A stretch of 64,000 nt of DNA from Ruegeria sp. ANG-R (GTDB lineage: Bacteria; Pseudomonadota; Alphaproteobacteria; Rhodobacterales; Rhodobacteraceae), in assembly GCF_000813985.1 (NCBI RefSeq), contig NZ_JWLJ01000011.1, positions 1 through 64,000 of the forward strand, given 5' to 3'. Position 1 is the first letter of the stretch. Each line of letters starts with the position of its first letter. The notes under the pieces were generated by a model. It was not told the origin of the DNA, ran no database searches, and saw nothing but the letters and a program-made list of their open reading frames with translations. Positions 1 to 8,816 of the stretch are shown piece by piece. A program made the translations under genes and the position numbers.

Positions 1-39
1 AAAATACCTCCGCCGGAGGCTTGGCTTCTTTGAAGCCAA
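1..39 (-). terminator. tandem stem-loops after grpE
   Basis: Two inverted repeats sit directly behind the grpE stop codon. TTGGCTTC (21-28) pairs with GAAGCCAA (32-39) around a 3-nt loop, and CCTCC (7-11) pairs with GGAGG (15-19). Read on the minus strand, the second stem is followed by TATTTT. This fits a Rho-independent terminator for the hrcA-grpE operon. The window edge hides what lies beyond. Confidence 0.6.
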
Positions 40-603
40 TCAGCTCGCAGGTGTCGACGATACGCCGACCTGCGCCGGACGCAGCAAGCGGTCATGCAAC
101 ATGAACCCTTCTGCGGATACCTGAATGATATCGCCCGCTCGCGTGCCCGGCACCGGAGCTTCAAACATCGCTTCGTGCACATTCGGATCGAACCGGTCGC
201 CCACTTCGGGCGTGATCACCTCGATCCCGTGCTTCTGGAATACGTCCTTCAGTGCACGCATGGTCAGTTCGACACCTTCGATCAGGCCAGCGGCAACCTC
301 TTTCTGTTCATCCGTCGCAGCTTCGAGCGCGCGTTTCATGTTGTCGTAAACCGGCAGCATATCGCGGGCCAGCTTCGACCCGCCGTACTGTTCCGCATCC
401 CGACGCGCCTTATCGCCGCGTTTGCGCGCGTTTTCGGCATCGGCCAGCGCACGCATGAACTTGTCTTTGTAATCATCACGCTCTGCGCGCAGTTGATCGA
501 CCTCAAGCGCCTCATCGCTGATCTCAGCAAATTCCTCGGCAAACTCTTCCGCCTCGGCGGACATGATGTCGTCCAGAAAATCTTCGTTCTTGGGCTCTGC
601 CAT
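40..603 (-). CDS. grpE: GrpE, nucleotide exchange factor for DnaK
   Basis: GrpE is the cytoplasmic dimer that releases ADP from DnaK in the heat-shock chaperone cycle. The 187-residue protein has the family layout: an acidic, probably coiled-coil N-terminus (about 1-60), a basic helix around residues 57-70, and a C-terminal beta domain carrying the conserved block GFMLHDRLLRPAQVGVS (about 166-182). It lies 10 bp downstream of hrcA on the same strand, an arrangement seen in many bacteria, so the two are probably cotranscribed. The length is normal for the family. The start ATG is unambiguous. Confidence 0.96.
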   Translation of the reverse strand: MAEPKNEDFLDDIMSAEAEEFAEEFAEISDEALEVDQLRAERDDYKDKFMRALADAENARKRGDKARRDAEQYGGSKLARDMLPVYDNMKRALEAATDEQKEVAAGLIEGVELTMRALKDVFQKHGIEVITPEVGDRFDPNVHEAMFEAPVPGTRAGDIIQVSAEGFMLHDRLLRPAQVGVSSTPAS

Positions 604-613
604 CTCTTACCCT

Positions 614-1684
614 CTAGCTCCGGTCGGAAATCAGCTTGCCGACCAGTTGCGCCGTATAATCCACGATCGGCACGATCCGTCCATAATTCAGACGTGTGGG
701 CCCGATGACCCCAACCGCACCGATTATCTTACGATCAGCGTTCATATATGGAGACACCACCAAAGAGGAACCCGAAAGTGAGAAAAGTTTGTTCTCAGAG
801 CCAATAAAAATGCGCACACCCTCGCCTTCCTCGGTCAATTCAAGGAATTCAGCGATGTCACGTTTGCGCTCGAGGTCATCAAACAGGGTTCGGATTCGAT
901 CCAGCTCCTCAGTCTGACCAGGCTCATTAAGTAGATTCGCGCGTCCGCGTACGATCAATCGGGCCGAGTCGCTGCCATCCCCGTCCCACGCGGCAATGCC
1001 GCTTTCGACCATCTCACGCGCCAGAATATCGATTTCCTGCTTCCGCGCATCTATCTGCGACAACATCTGACGACGCACTTCGCTAAGCGTACGCCCTTCG
1101 ATCAGCGCATTGAGAAAATTCGCAGCCTCACGCATCGAGCTGGGCGTCTGCCCGGGCGGAGGCGTAAACAGCCGGTTTTCTACCTGCCCGTCCGAAAACA
1201 CGAGAACCACCAAAGCCCGGTCATGACCAAGTGAGACGAACTCAATATGTTTGATCTCAGCCTCGTGTTTGGGTGTCAGCACCAGCGAGGCGCCTTGTGT
1301 CACGTGTGACAATGCCGAACCCACACGATCCAACATTCCACCAACATCGCCTGCGTTAGAGCCTAATGTTTCGTCCAGTTTCTGACGATCATCCGCGCCC
1401 AGATCGCCCATTTCAAGCAATCCGTCGACGAACATCCGCAACCCCTGCTGCGTCGGAATCCGACCAGCACTGACATGCGGGCTGTCCAGCAAACCCAGAA
1501 ATTCCAGATCCTGCATCACGTTACGCACGGTCGCCGCGCTGACTTTTTCCGAAAGCGTGCGTGTCAGAGTGCGGCTGCCGACCGGCTCACCGCTGTCTAG
1601 ATAGCTTTCGACGATCAGCCGGAACACCTCACGTGACCGGTCGTTCATCTCGCTCAGAATTTTGCTCGCTTCGCTCATCGGCAA
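614..1684 (-). CDS. hrcA: HrcA, heat-inducible transcription repressor
   Basis: HrcA represses class I heat-shock operons by binding CIRCE operators and is kept active by GroEL. The N-terminal winged helix (about residues 20-85) ends in the family signature SPHVSAGRIPTQQGLR. A GAF-like dimerisation region follows, ending in IGVIGPTRLNYGRIVPIVD-type sequence near the C-terminus. At 356 residues the length is normal. An alternative ATG lies two codons further in (MSEAS). The gene heads the hrcA-grpE operon. I found no CIRCE inverted repeat in its own upstream region, so it is probably not autoregulated through that element here; groESL is outside the window. Confidence 0.96.
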   Translation of the reverse strand: MPMSEASKILSEMNDRSREVFRLIVESYLDSGEPVGSRTLTRTLSEKVSAATVRNVMQDLEFLGLLDSPHVSAGRIPTQQGLRMFVDGLLEMGDLGADDRQKLDETLGSNAGDVGGMLDRVGSALSHVTQGASLVLTPKHEAEIKHIEFVSLGHDRALVVLVFSDGQVENRLFTPPPGQTPSSMREAANFLNALIEGRTLSEVRRQMLSQIDARKQEIDILAREMVESGIAAWDGDGSDSARLIVRGRANLLNEPGQTEELDRIRTLFDDLERKRDIAEFLELTEEGEGVRIFIGSENKLFSLSGSSLVVSPYMNADRKIIGAVGVIGPTRLNYGRIVPIVDYTAQLVGKLISDRS

Positions 1685-1701
1685 TCCTGTCTTGGATCGT
1701 C

Positions 1702-1729
1702 ATTAAATAGCAGGCACAAGAAAGGTCAA
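1702..1729 (-). promoter_or_regulatory. candidate housekeeping promoter of hrcA-grpE
   Basis: On the minus strand TTGACC (1729-1724) and TTTAAT (1707-1702) are separated by 16 bp and lie 18-45 bp upstream of the hrcA start. Both hexamers differ from the sigma-70 consensus by one base. The call rests on sequence resemblance only. Confidence 0.5.
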
Positions 1730-1790
1730 TCGGGGTTGCATCGTAACGCTGCAGGGCGGTATCCCCAACCCAGCAAACAAAGGATTTTCC

Positions 1791-2504
1791 ATGCGACCCT
1801 CAGGACGTGATCTAAACGAAATGCGCGCCGTTTCAATTGAAACCGGCTTTACCAAACATGCCGAAGGTTCCTGCCTGATCAAGATGGGTGACACCCATGT
1901 ACTGTGCACCGCCACGATCGAGGATCGCGTACCGCCCTTCATCAAGGGTTCGGGCCTGGGCTGGGTCACCGCCGAATACGGGATGTTGCCCCGTGCGACC
2001 AACACGCGGATGCGCCGTGAAGCGGCAAGCGGCAAGCAAGGCGGCCGCACTGTGGAAATCCAGCGCCTGATCGGGCGCGCATTGCGAGCCGGTGTGGATA
2101 GAGTCGCCTTAGGCGAACGTCAGATCACCGTTGACTGCGATGTCATTCAAGCCGATGGCGGAACGCGTTGTGCCTCAATCACCGGTGGCTGGGTGGCGCT
2201 GCGTCTGGCGGTAAACAAGCTGATGAAAGCAGGCGATGTGATCTCTGATCCTCTGGTTGATCCCGTTGCTGCCGTATCCTGCGGGATTTATGCCGGTCAG
2301 CCGGTTTTGGACCTCGACTACCCCGAGGACAGCGAGGCCGGCGTCGATGGCAACTTCATCATGACCGGATCTGGCAAACTGATCGAAGTGCAGATGTCAG
2401 CCGAAGGCTCGATTTTTAGCCGCGCCCAGATGGATCAGCTGATGGATCTGGCCGAGAAAGGCGTAGCGGAACTGGCGGCTGCCCAAAAGGCCGCGACCGC
2501 ATGA
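1791..2504 (+). CDS. rph: RNase PH
   Basis: RNase PH is a phosphorolytic 3'-5' exoribonuclease that trims tRNA 3' ends using inorganic phosphate and forms a hexameric ring. The 237-residue protein matches the family from end to end: [12 protein letters not shown] at the N-terminus, the [17 protein letters not shown] block around residues 84-100, and [19 protein letters not shown] around 117-135. Stop and start overlap the next gene in an ATGA, and the rph-rdgB-hemW order is common in alphaproteobacteria. It is divergent from hrcA across a 106-bp spacer. Confidence 0.97.
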   Translation: MRPSGRDLNEMRAVSIETGFTKHAEGSCLIKMGDTHVLCTATIEDRVPPFIKGSGLGWVTAEYGMLPRATNTRMRREAASGKQGGRTVEIQRLIGRALRAGVDRVALGERQITVDCDVIQADGGTRCASITGGWVALRLAVNKLMKAGDVISDPLVDPVAAVSCGIYAGQPVLDLDYPEDSEAGVDGNFIMTGSGKLIEVQMSAEGSIFSRAQMDQLMDLAEKGVAELAAAQKAATA

Positions 2505-3115
2505 CCCGCAAGTTCGACGGAGACCGGTTGCTGGTCGCCACGCACAACAAAGGCAAGCTTGAGGAGATGGCACATCTCCTCGAACCCTTTGGTGTTTCCG
2601 TCGTGGGTGCTGGCGAAATGGATCTGCCCGAACCAGAAGAAACAGAAGACACCTTCGTCGGCAACGCCCGGATCAAGGCCCACGCCGCCGCTCAAGCCAC
2701 CGGCCTGCCCGCCCTGTCGGACGATTCCGGGATCACCATCGACGCGCTGGATGGCGCGCCAGGCGTCTACACCGCCGATTGGGCAGAAACCGGCAATGGC
2801 CGTGATTTTCAGATGGCGATGAACCGCGCACATAACGAGCTGGAAGCGAAGAATGCTGCCCACCCTCGCACAGCGCAATTCCGCTGTACGCTGGTTCTGG
2901 CCTGGCCTGACGGGCATGACGAGGTGTTCGAGGGCGTGGCCCCCGGCCATTTGACCTGGCCGATCCGTGGCAAAGACGGCTTTGGATATGACCCGATGTT
3001 TGTCCCCGAAGGGCACGACATTACATTTGCCGAGATGGATCGCTGGGAAAAGAACAAGATCAGCCATCGTGGCCGCGCGGTGGAGTTGTTCGTGAAAGGC
3101 TGCTTTGGCGGATGA
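2501..3115 (+). CDS. rdgB: RdgB/HAM1 non-canonical purine NTP pyrophosphatase
   Basis: This enzyme hydrolyses ITP, dITP and XTP to the monophosphates and so keeps deaminated purines out of DNA and RNA. Family motifs are [11 protein letters not shown] near residue 13, LSDDSGI in the metal and phosphate site near 72, and [10 protein letters not shown] near 165. At 204 residues it is full length. The start codon overlaps the rph stop by 4 bp, which indicates translational coupling. Confidence 0.97.
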   Translation: MTRKFDGDRLLVATHNKGKLEEMAHLLEPFGVSVVGAGEMDLPEPEETEDTFVGNARIKAHAAAQATGLPALSDDSGITIDALDGAPGVYTADWAETGNGRDFQMAMNRAHNELEAKNAAHPRTAQFRCTLVLAWPDGHDEVFEGVAPGHLTWPIRGKDGFGYDPMFVPEGHDITFAEMDRWEKNKISHRGRAVELFVKGCFGG

Positions 3116-4259
3116 TTGGCGCAACGGTGGCTTCGGCCTGTATGTGCATTGGCCTTTTTGCGAGGCCAAGTGCCCTTATTGCGATTTCAACAGCCATGTT
3201 TCAAAAAGTATAGATCAAAAACAATGGCTTAACTCCTATCTAAGCGAATTACCCCGCTCTGCTTCCGAGACGCCGGATCGGGTACTGAACACGATTTTCT
3301 TTGGTGGTGGCACGCCGTCATTGATGGCGCCTGAAACGGTTTCGGCAATAATTGACGAGGCCCGCGCGCTCTGGCGACCCGCCAATGATATGGAAATCAC
3401 ACTCGAGGCCAATCCGAGCTCAGTCGAAGCCGGACGTTTCGCTGCCTATCGGGATGCGGGCGTAAATCGCGTATCGATGGGTGTGCAGGCGTTGAACGAC
3501 GATGATTTGCGCCGTCTGGGTCGCATTCATACCGTGGCCGAGGCGCGTGCCGCATTTGACATTGCCCGCGCCTGTTTTGAACGCGTCAGTTTTGATCTGA
3601 TCTACGCCCGCCAACACCAAACTCTGGATGATTGGCGTGCAGAATTGACCGAAGCGCTATCGATGGCTGTCGATCATCTGTCGCTTTACCAACTGACCAT
3701 CGAAGACGGCACCGCCTTTGGTGACCGCTATGCAGTGGGGAAACTTCGCGGCCTGCCCGAAGATGACAGCGCTGCGGATATGTATCTGGCCACACAGGAA
3801 ATCTGCGAGGCACACGGCCTACCCGCCTATGAGGTTTCAAACCACGCCCGTCCCGGAGCGGAGTCACAACACAATCTGATCTATTGGCGCTATGGTGATT
3901 ATGTTGGCATCGGACCCGGTGCACATGGACGGATCACCCTCGATGGTCGAAAATACGCGACAGAGACTCACCTGTCCCCGGCTAAATGGCTAACTGCGGT
4001 CGAAAATGGTCTGGGGGAAAGCGGTCGATTTGAGCTAAACCACAAAGAACAAGCATCTGAATACCTTATGATGTGTCTTAGGCTAACCGAAGGTCTATAT
4101 ATAGACCGATACGAGCGACTATCTGGTGACGTGTTACCTGAAGGAAAGCTCGACACTTTGATCGATTCAGGCATGATTGCGCTTGATGGTGACCGATTGC
4201 GCACCACCGCAAATGGACGCGCAGTACTCAATGCAGTGATCCGAGAGCTATTGGAGTAG
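3105..4259 (+). CDS. hemW: HemW, radical-SAM heme chaperone (formerly HemN-like)
   Basis: HemW binds heme and a [4Fe-4S] cluster and inserts heme into respiratory enzymes; older annotations call it oxygen-independent coproporphyrinogen oxidase. The radical-SAM motif CEAKCPYC (CX3CX2C) is at about residues 19-26, inside YVHWPFCEAKCPYCDFNSHV, followed by FFGGGTPSL. The lack of a fourth upstream cysteine favours HemW over true HemN. The start is read as TTG, overlapping rdgB by 11 bp, because the first in-frame ATG lies after the cysteine motif. Length 384 residues. Confidence 0.93.
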   Translation: MADDWRNGGFGLYVHWPFCEAKCPYCDFNSHVSKSIDQKQWLNSYLSELPRSASETPDRVLNTIFFGGGTPSLMAPETVSAIIDEARALWRPANDMEITLEANPSSVEAGRFAAYRDAGVNRVSMGVQALNDDDLRRLGRIHTVAEARAAFDIARACFERVSFDLIYARQHQTLDDWRAELTEALSMAVDHLSLYQLTIEDGTAFGDRYAVGKLRGLPEDDSAADMYLATQEICEAHGLPAYEVSNHARPGAESQHNLIYWRYGDYVGIGPGAHGRITLDGRKYATETHLSPAKWLTAVENGLGESGRFELNHKEQASEYLMMCLRLTEGLYIDRYERLSGDVLPEGKLDTLIDSGMIALDGDRLRTTANGRAVLNAVIRELLE

Positions 4260-4262
4260 CAG

Positions 4263-4616
4263 ATGCAGTATCTCTGGGCCGGATTGGGGTTACTGTGCGT
4301 CGCGTTAGCCATGATCGGAGTTGTTTTACCGCTGCTGCCAACGGTGCCATTTCTGTTGCTGGCCGCCTTCTTTTTCGCCCGGTCTTCATCCAGATTGCAT
4401 AACTGGCTGCTGAGCCACCGAACCTTTGGGCCACTGATTGTAGATTGGCAAAGCTCGGGCGCGATAAGACCCAGCGCGAAAAGGGCGGCCACCATATCGG
4501 TTGCCGCCGTATTCGGTCTTTCAATTCTACTTTCTGTGCCCTCTCACGTCCTGGTCATTCAGGCGTTCGTGTTAAGTAGCGTCATGATCTTTATCTGGAG
4601 CCGCCCTAACGGCTGA
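4263..4616 (+). CDS. DUF454 (YbaN family) inner-membrane protein
   Basis: A 117-residue membrane protein of the DUF454/YbaN family, function unknown. The N-terminal half is a long hydrophobic stretch (about residues 4-38), probably two short transmembrane helices broken by the GVVLPLLPTVPF proline motif that marks the family. A second hydrophobic pair lies near the C-terminus (about 78-112). It starts 3 bp after hemW, so it is probably cotranscribed with it. Its 3' end overlaps the convergent parB by 11 bp. Confidence 0.85.
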   Translation: MQYLWAGLGLLCVALAMIGVVLPLLPTVPFLLLAAFFFARSSSRLHNWLLSHRTFGPLIVDWQSSGAIRPSAKRAATISVAAVFGLSILLSVPSHVLVIQAFVLSSVMIFIWSRPNG

Positions 4617-5499
4617 GCTTGGCGCAAAGATCATCCAGTTGATCAAGGTTTTCATAGGCCAAAACCACCTGACCGGATTCCGCACCAGCCTTGTGATTGA
4701 TGGTTACCTTCATTGCCAGAATTGCCGATAAGTCCTTTTCGAGCGCACGCGTATCTGCGTCTTTCCCGACATTCAGGTTCTTAGACTTTGGAACTTGTTT
4801 CTCAGCGCCGCCCTGCTGTTTCTTGACCAAAGCCTCGGTTGCGCGGACAGAAAGCCCTTCGCACACGACCTGTTTAGCCAGACCTGAGGGATCCTCGGCC
4901 GTGATCAGCGCTCTTGCATGGCCGGCAGACAGTTTTCCCTCGATCACGAGCGATTGCACATCCATCGGCAAAGACAGCAGGCGCAGCAGGTTGGCAATGT
5001 GGCTGCGGCTTTTGCCCAACGCTTCGGCCAGTTTCTCCTGAGTATGTCCAAAGCGATCCATTAATTGCTTGAATCCCGCCGCTTCTTCAACCGCGTTCAA
5101 ATCGGCGCGTTGGATGTTTTCAATGATCGCGACTTCAAGCACCTCTGTATCGTCAAATTCGCGAACAATGACTGGAATATCATGCAGTTGCGCCATCTGA
5201 GCAGCCCGCCAGCGGCGCTCACCAGCCACGATCTCGTATTGTCCACCCGCAATGTTACGGACGATCAGTGGCTGGATGATCCCCTTCTCTTTGACCGAGG
5301 CCGCGAGCTCATCCAATTGCTCCTGAGCGAACCGGCGTCGTGGCTGATCAGGGTTCGCCTGCAGTTTCTCGATAGGAACTGTGAGATCCGGGCGACGAGG
5401 TTCAGAGGCAATTCGACCTTCCGCCTCAGGTGCAACATCGGCCATCAGCGCCGACAGCCCACGACCTAACCCTCGGGGTTTTCCTTTCCTGGCGTTCAT
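4606..5499 (-). CDS. parB: ParB, chromosome-partitioning CTPase and parS-binding protein
   Basis: ParB loads on parS, spreads as a CTP-dependent clamp and, with ParA, segregates the origin. The N-terminus has the ParA-contact motif GLGRGLSALM. The CTP pocket is represented by IVAGERRWRAAQ (about residues 92-103), followed by a helix-turn-helix around EKLAEALGKSRSHIANLLRLL (for example residues 135-165) and a C-terminal dimerisation domain. At 297 residues it is normal. It is the last gene of the mnmG-rsmG-parA-parB run, 20 bp after parA, and two parS sites lie upstream in the same run. Confidence 0.97.
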   Translation of the reverse strand: MNARKGKPRGLGRGLSALMADVAPEAEGRIASEPRRPDLTVPIEKLQANPDQPRRRFAQEQLDELAASVKEKGIIQPLIVRNIAGGQYEIVAGERRWRAAQMAQLHDIPVIVREFDDTEVLEVAIIENIQRADLNAVEEAAGFKQLMDRFGHTQEKLAEALGKSRSHIANLLRLLSLPMDVQSLVIEGKLSAGHARALITAEDPSGLAKQVVCEGLSVRATEALVKKQQGGAEKQVPKSKNLNVGKDADTRALEKDLSAILAMKVTINHKAGAESGQVVLAYENLDQLDDLCAKLSR

Positions 5500-5519
5500 T
5501 ATGCCCTCCTCATGACCAT

Positions 5520-6323
5520 TTAGATGGCTACTTTGTTGTTCTTGTGCATGACTTCTCTGGCCAGATGCCGATAAGCCATCGCCCCGAGTGAGCCCGAGTC
5601 ATATTGTAATACAGGAAGCGCGTAGGACGGCGCCTCGCTGACCCGTACATTTCTGGGTATCTTGGTTTTAAATACCATCTCACCCAGATTGTCACGCGCA
5701 TCCTTTTCAACCTGACGAGACAAGTTGTTGCGGTTGTCATACATGGTCAACACAACACCTTCGATTCTCAAATCAGGATTTGCTGTCTGTCGAACCTCAC
5801 GAATTGTCAGCATCAACTGAGACAAACCTTCAAGAGCGAAGAATTCGCTTTGCAATGGAACAAGGACCGAATGTGCCGCAACCATGGCATTTACGGTGAG
5901 CAAGTTCAAAGATGGCGGGCAATCGATCAGCACGAAATCCAGATCGAAGGCATCGATGGCAGTCTGGCGCAGCGCGTCATGCAATAAGTAGCTGCGTTTT
6001 TCATTCGATATCAGCTCAATATCCGCAGAGCTGAGGTCGACGGTGGCCGGAACCACAAACAGGTTACCGATTTCTGTCTCCTGCACCACGGCTTCCAAAG
6101 GCGCATCGTCCAGTATGAGATCGTATGTCGTCCAATCCCGGTCTTCGACGCCCAGTCCGGTTGATGCATTTCCCTGAGGATCAAGATCAACCACCAAAAC
6201 CTTGCAGCCAGCCTCGGCCAATCCGGCCGCCAGGTTTATAGCTGTTGTGGTTTTTCCGACCCCGCCTTTCTGATTGGCAACCGCGATAATCCGAGGCCCG
6301 GCAGGACGAGACAGATCAACCAC
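5520..6323 (-). CDS. parA: ParA, chromosome-partitioning ATPase
   Basis: ParA is a Walker-type ATPase that forms the nucleoid-bound gradient that moves ParB-parS complexes. It has the deviant Walker A motif KGGVGKTTT (residues 19-27), Walker A' in VVDLDPQGNAS (about 44-54) and the LIDCPPSLN Walker B region (about 131-139). At 267 residues it is a chromosomal, small-type ParA without an N-terminal DNA-binding extension. The start overlaps rsmG by 8 bp. Confidence 0.97.
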   Translation of the reverse strand: MVDLSRPAGPRIIAVANQKGGVGKTTTAINLAAGLAEAGCKVLVVDLDPQGNASTGLGVEDRDWTTYDLILDDAPLEAVVQETEIGNLFVVPATVDLSSADIELISNEKRSYLLHDALRQTAIDAFDLDFVLIDCPPSLNLLTVNAMVAAHSVLVPLQSEFFALEGLSQLMLTIREVRQTANPDLRIEGVVLTMYDNRNNLSRQVEKDARDNLGEMVFKTKIPRNVRVSEAPSYALPVLQYDSGSLGAMAYRHLAREVMHKNNKVAI

Positions 6324-6939
6324 GTGTAACTCCTTTGATTTTCAGGATAACAGACTGGGGTTCCGTTAGACTTGTAATGGGTTCAGCGTCAAATTTCCAT
6401 TCCTTGCGCGCATCAGAAAGTTCTTTTTCCCAAGTCGCGCCTTTCGGCAACAAAGCCGTGCCATCTGCGCTTAAGTGCCTGTCACAAAAAGACATTAGTG
6501 TTGTCAGATCGGCAAGCGCCCGTGCCGATACAATATCTGCACCAAGCGGATCGACAGCCTCGATTCTTCGGGAGATCACGGTGCATCTCGCACCACACTC
6601 TCTGGCCACATTTCGAAGGAACGCGGATTTCCTTTGGTCGCTTTCAACCAGCGTAAATCGTGTGGCGGGTGCTGCTTCTATCGCCATGATGGCGCAAACC
6701 ATGCCGGGAAAACCTCCGCCGCTGCCCAAATCTACCCAATGATCTACCGATTCAACACACCGGAAAACTTGAATCGAATCCAGTATGTGGCGAATCCAAA
6801 TGTCCTTAAGGCTATTTCGTGACACCAGATTAATCTTGGGATTCCAGCGTTCGAGCAAAGCAACATAATTGGAAAGACGCGCAAATGTTTCACGTGAAAC
6901 ATCCAACGAGTCTGCCGTTACAGCGTTCTGGGCATTCAT
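6316..6939 (-). CDS. rsmG: RsmG (GidB), 16S rRNA m7G527 methyltransferase
   Basis: RsmG methylates N7 of G527 in 16S rRNA using S-adenosylmethionine. The SAM-binding motif [18 protein letters not shown] lies at about residues 67-84, and [11 protein letters not shown] is the conserved later motif. The length of 207 residues is normal. The start overlaps the mnmG stop in an ATGA. Residues 13-18 (DVSRET) are encoded by a perfect parS palindrome, so this coding sequence also serves as a ParB site. Confidence 0.96.
   Translation of the reverse strand: MNAQNAVTADSLDVSRETFARLSNYVALLERWNPKINLVSRNSLKDIWIRHILDSIQVFRCVESVDHWVDLGSGGGFPGMVCAIMAIEAAPATRFTLVESDQRKSAFLRNVARECGARCTVISRRIEAVDPLGADIVSARALADLTTLMSFCDRHLSADGTALLPKGATWEKELSDARKEWKFDAEPITSLTEPQSVILKIKGVTRG
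6886..6901. other. parS: parS site 1 (ParB-binding centromere)
   Basis: TGTTTCACGTGAAACA is a perfect 16-bp palindrome, identical to the well-known bacterial parS consensus. It lies inside the 5' part of rsmG, where it codes for VSRET, and about 5 kb from the proposed origin. A second identical copy lies about 1.9 kb away. Confidence 0.96.
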
Positions 6940-8813
6940 GCTCTTAGGGCTTTCATATCGCGCCTGAGCTTCGCCAGGACCAGAGTCAAGGCAGCTGGTG
7001 TCACCCCTTCGACCCGACCCGCCTGTGCGATGTTGGCCGGCTTCGCCTGCGACAGCTTTTGCTTCATTTCTGCCGACAGCCCATCAAGCGCAAAATAGTC
7101 GAAATCCCGAGGGATTTCATGCGCTTCATCTCGTTTCATCGCTTCGACATCTCGTTGCTGTCGCGCAATATAGTTGGCGTAAAGCGCATCGCGCTCGACC
7201 TGTCGACGGGTTTCACCATCGGTGTCCGAAAGTCTTGGATCAAGCGGGATCAAGTCTTCGAACGTCACATCCGGGAAGGCCAGCACCGCCATACCGTCAC
7301 GCCGGTTTCCGTCCTGATTGACGCTAATCCCAGCTGATCGGATTTCTTTGGGTGTATAGGTTTGCGCGGTCAGCCTGTTTTTTGCGACGGCCAACTTTTC
7401 CAGTTTTTCCCCAAACACGGACCGACGGTTTTCACTTATACAGCCAAGTTCTTCACCGATGGGCGTTAATCGTTGATCAGCATTATCAGCACGCAGCGAC
7501 AGCCGAAACTCCGCCCGGGACGTGAACATCCGATAGGGTTCAGCAACCCCGCGGGTTGTTAGATCATCTACCATCACGCCGATGTAACTGTCCGACCGTG
7601 TAAAGTACGCCGGCGCACGACCCTGTACCTCTAGTGCGGCATTCAGCCCAGCGACAAGACCTTGGGCAGCCGCCTCCTCATACCCCGTGGTTCCGTTGAT
7701 TTGACCCGCGAGATACAAGCCAGAAACATCAGGCACCGACAACGACGCTGACAGAACTCGCGGATCGACATAGTCATATTCAATCGCGTATCCCGGTTGC
7801 AGAATCTTGGCATGTTCCAGCCCCAGGATTGATTGAACATAGTCAACCTGAACGTCCTCAGGCAGAGATGTTGAAATCCCGTTTGGGTAGACCGTATGGT
7901 CCTGTACACCTTCCGGTTCCAGAAAAATCTGATGTGAATCCTTATCGGCAAAGCGTACAATCTTGTCTTCGATCGAGGGACAGTACCTGGGACCGACCCC
8001 ATCAATATGGCCACCATACATGGCGGACCGGGACAGGTTTTTCTCAATAATCTCATGTGTTTTCGCATTTGTATGCGTGATTCCACATGAGATTTGCGGG
8101 GCAGATACAGTACTGGACATAAATGAAAACAAGGTCGGTTCGGGATCACCGTCCTGCCGTTCCAGAATATCCCAGCTAATTGTCCGTCCATCCAGCCGGG
8201 GCGGTGTCCCTGTTTTTAAACGCGCCATGGGCAATGCAAACTCATCCAGGCGCTCTGCTAACTTAACCGACGGGCGACCCCCCATACGCCCGCCCGGCCT
8301 TGAGACATCTCCGATATGAATTACACCGCGCAGAAAAGTGCCCGATGTCAGAATAACGGTGCGGGCCGGTACCTCGGAATTGTCCGCCAACTTCACTCCG
8401 GCCACCCGATGACCATCCATCAGGAAATCAACAACTTCTCCAGTAATAACAGATAAGTTGTCTTGTCTGCGTGTTACATCTGACATCGCTTCCCGGTAAA
8501 GAGCGCGGTCCGCTTGTGCCCTCGGGCCCTGAACGGCAGGGCCTTTGCGCCGATTTAACAGTCGGAACTGAATACCTGCGCGGTCCGCTACGCGGCCCAT
8601 TACCCCGTCAAGCGCGTCGATTTCCCGGACCAGATGTCCCTTACCCAATCCGCCTATTGCCGGATTACAGGACATAACGCCGATGTCTCGGCCAGATAAC
8701 GTAACCAAAGCGGTATTCGCACCCATGCGTGCTGCGGCATGTGCAGCCTCAGTGCCTGCATGACCCGCACCGATGACAACCACATCAAACTTCGAATGTT
8801 TCACGTGAAACAC
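6936..8813 (-). CDS. mnmG: MnmG (GidA), tRNA wobble-uridine modification FAD enzyme
   Basis: With MnmE, MnmG builds the 5-carboxymethylaminomethyl group on U34 of certain tRNAs. The FAD-binding [14 protein letters not shown] is at residues 10-23, followed by the family motifs [20 protein letters not shown] and [13 protein letters not shown]. The 625-residue length is normal. The start is GTG at 8811-8813. The first residues MFHVKH are encoded by a parS palindrome, a feature seen in several alphaproteobacterial MnmG proteins. It follows mnmE by 3 bp and overlaps rsmG by 4 bp. Confidence 0.96.
   Translation of the reverse strand: MFHVKHSKFDVVVIGAGHAGTEAAHAAARMGANTALVTLSGRDIGVMSCNPAIGGLGKGHLVREIDALDGVMGRVADRAGIQFRLLNRRKGPAVQGPRAQADRALYREAMSDVTRRQDNLSVITGEVVDFLMDGHRVAGVKLADNSEVPARTVILTSGTFLRGVIHIGDVSRPGGRMGGRPSVKLAERLDEFALPMARLKTGTPPRLDGRTISWDILERQDGDPEPTLFSFMSSTVSAPQISCGITHTNAKTHEIIEKNLSRSAMYGGHIDGVGPRYCPSIEDKIVRFADKDSHQIFLEPEGVQDHTVYPNGISTSLPEDVQVDYVQSILGLEHAKILQPGYAIEYDYVDPRVLSASLSVPDVSGLYLAGQINGTTGYEEAAAQGLVAGLNAALEVQGRAPAYFTRSDSYIGVMVDDLTTRGVAEPYRMFTSRAEFRLSLRADNADQRLTPIGEELGCISENRRSVFGEKLEKLAVAKNRLTAQTYTPKEIRSAGISVNQDGNRRDGMAVLAFPDVTFEDLIPLDPRLSDTDGETRRQVERDALYANYIARQQRDVEAMKRDEAHEIPRDFDYFALDGLSAEMKQKLSQAKPANIAQAGRVEGVTPAALTLVLAKLRRDMKALRA
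8797..8812. other. parS: parS site 2, over the mnmG start
   Basis: A second perfect TGTTTCACGTGAAACA palindrome. It covers the mnmG initiation region: two bases of the GTG start and the next codons fall within it. ParB bound here would sit at the mnmE/mnmG junction. Confidence 0.96.
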
Positions 8814-8816
8814 TCC

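Noticed and set aside
1685..1790. Search for a CIRCE operator (TTAGCACTC-N9-GAGTGCTAA) upstream of hrcA
   Set aside because: No such inverted repeat is present in the hrcA/rph spacer.
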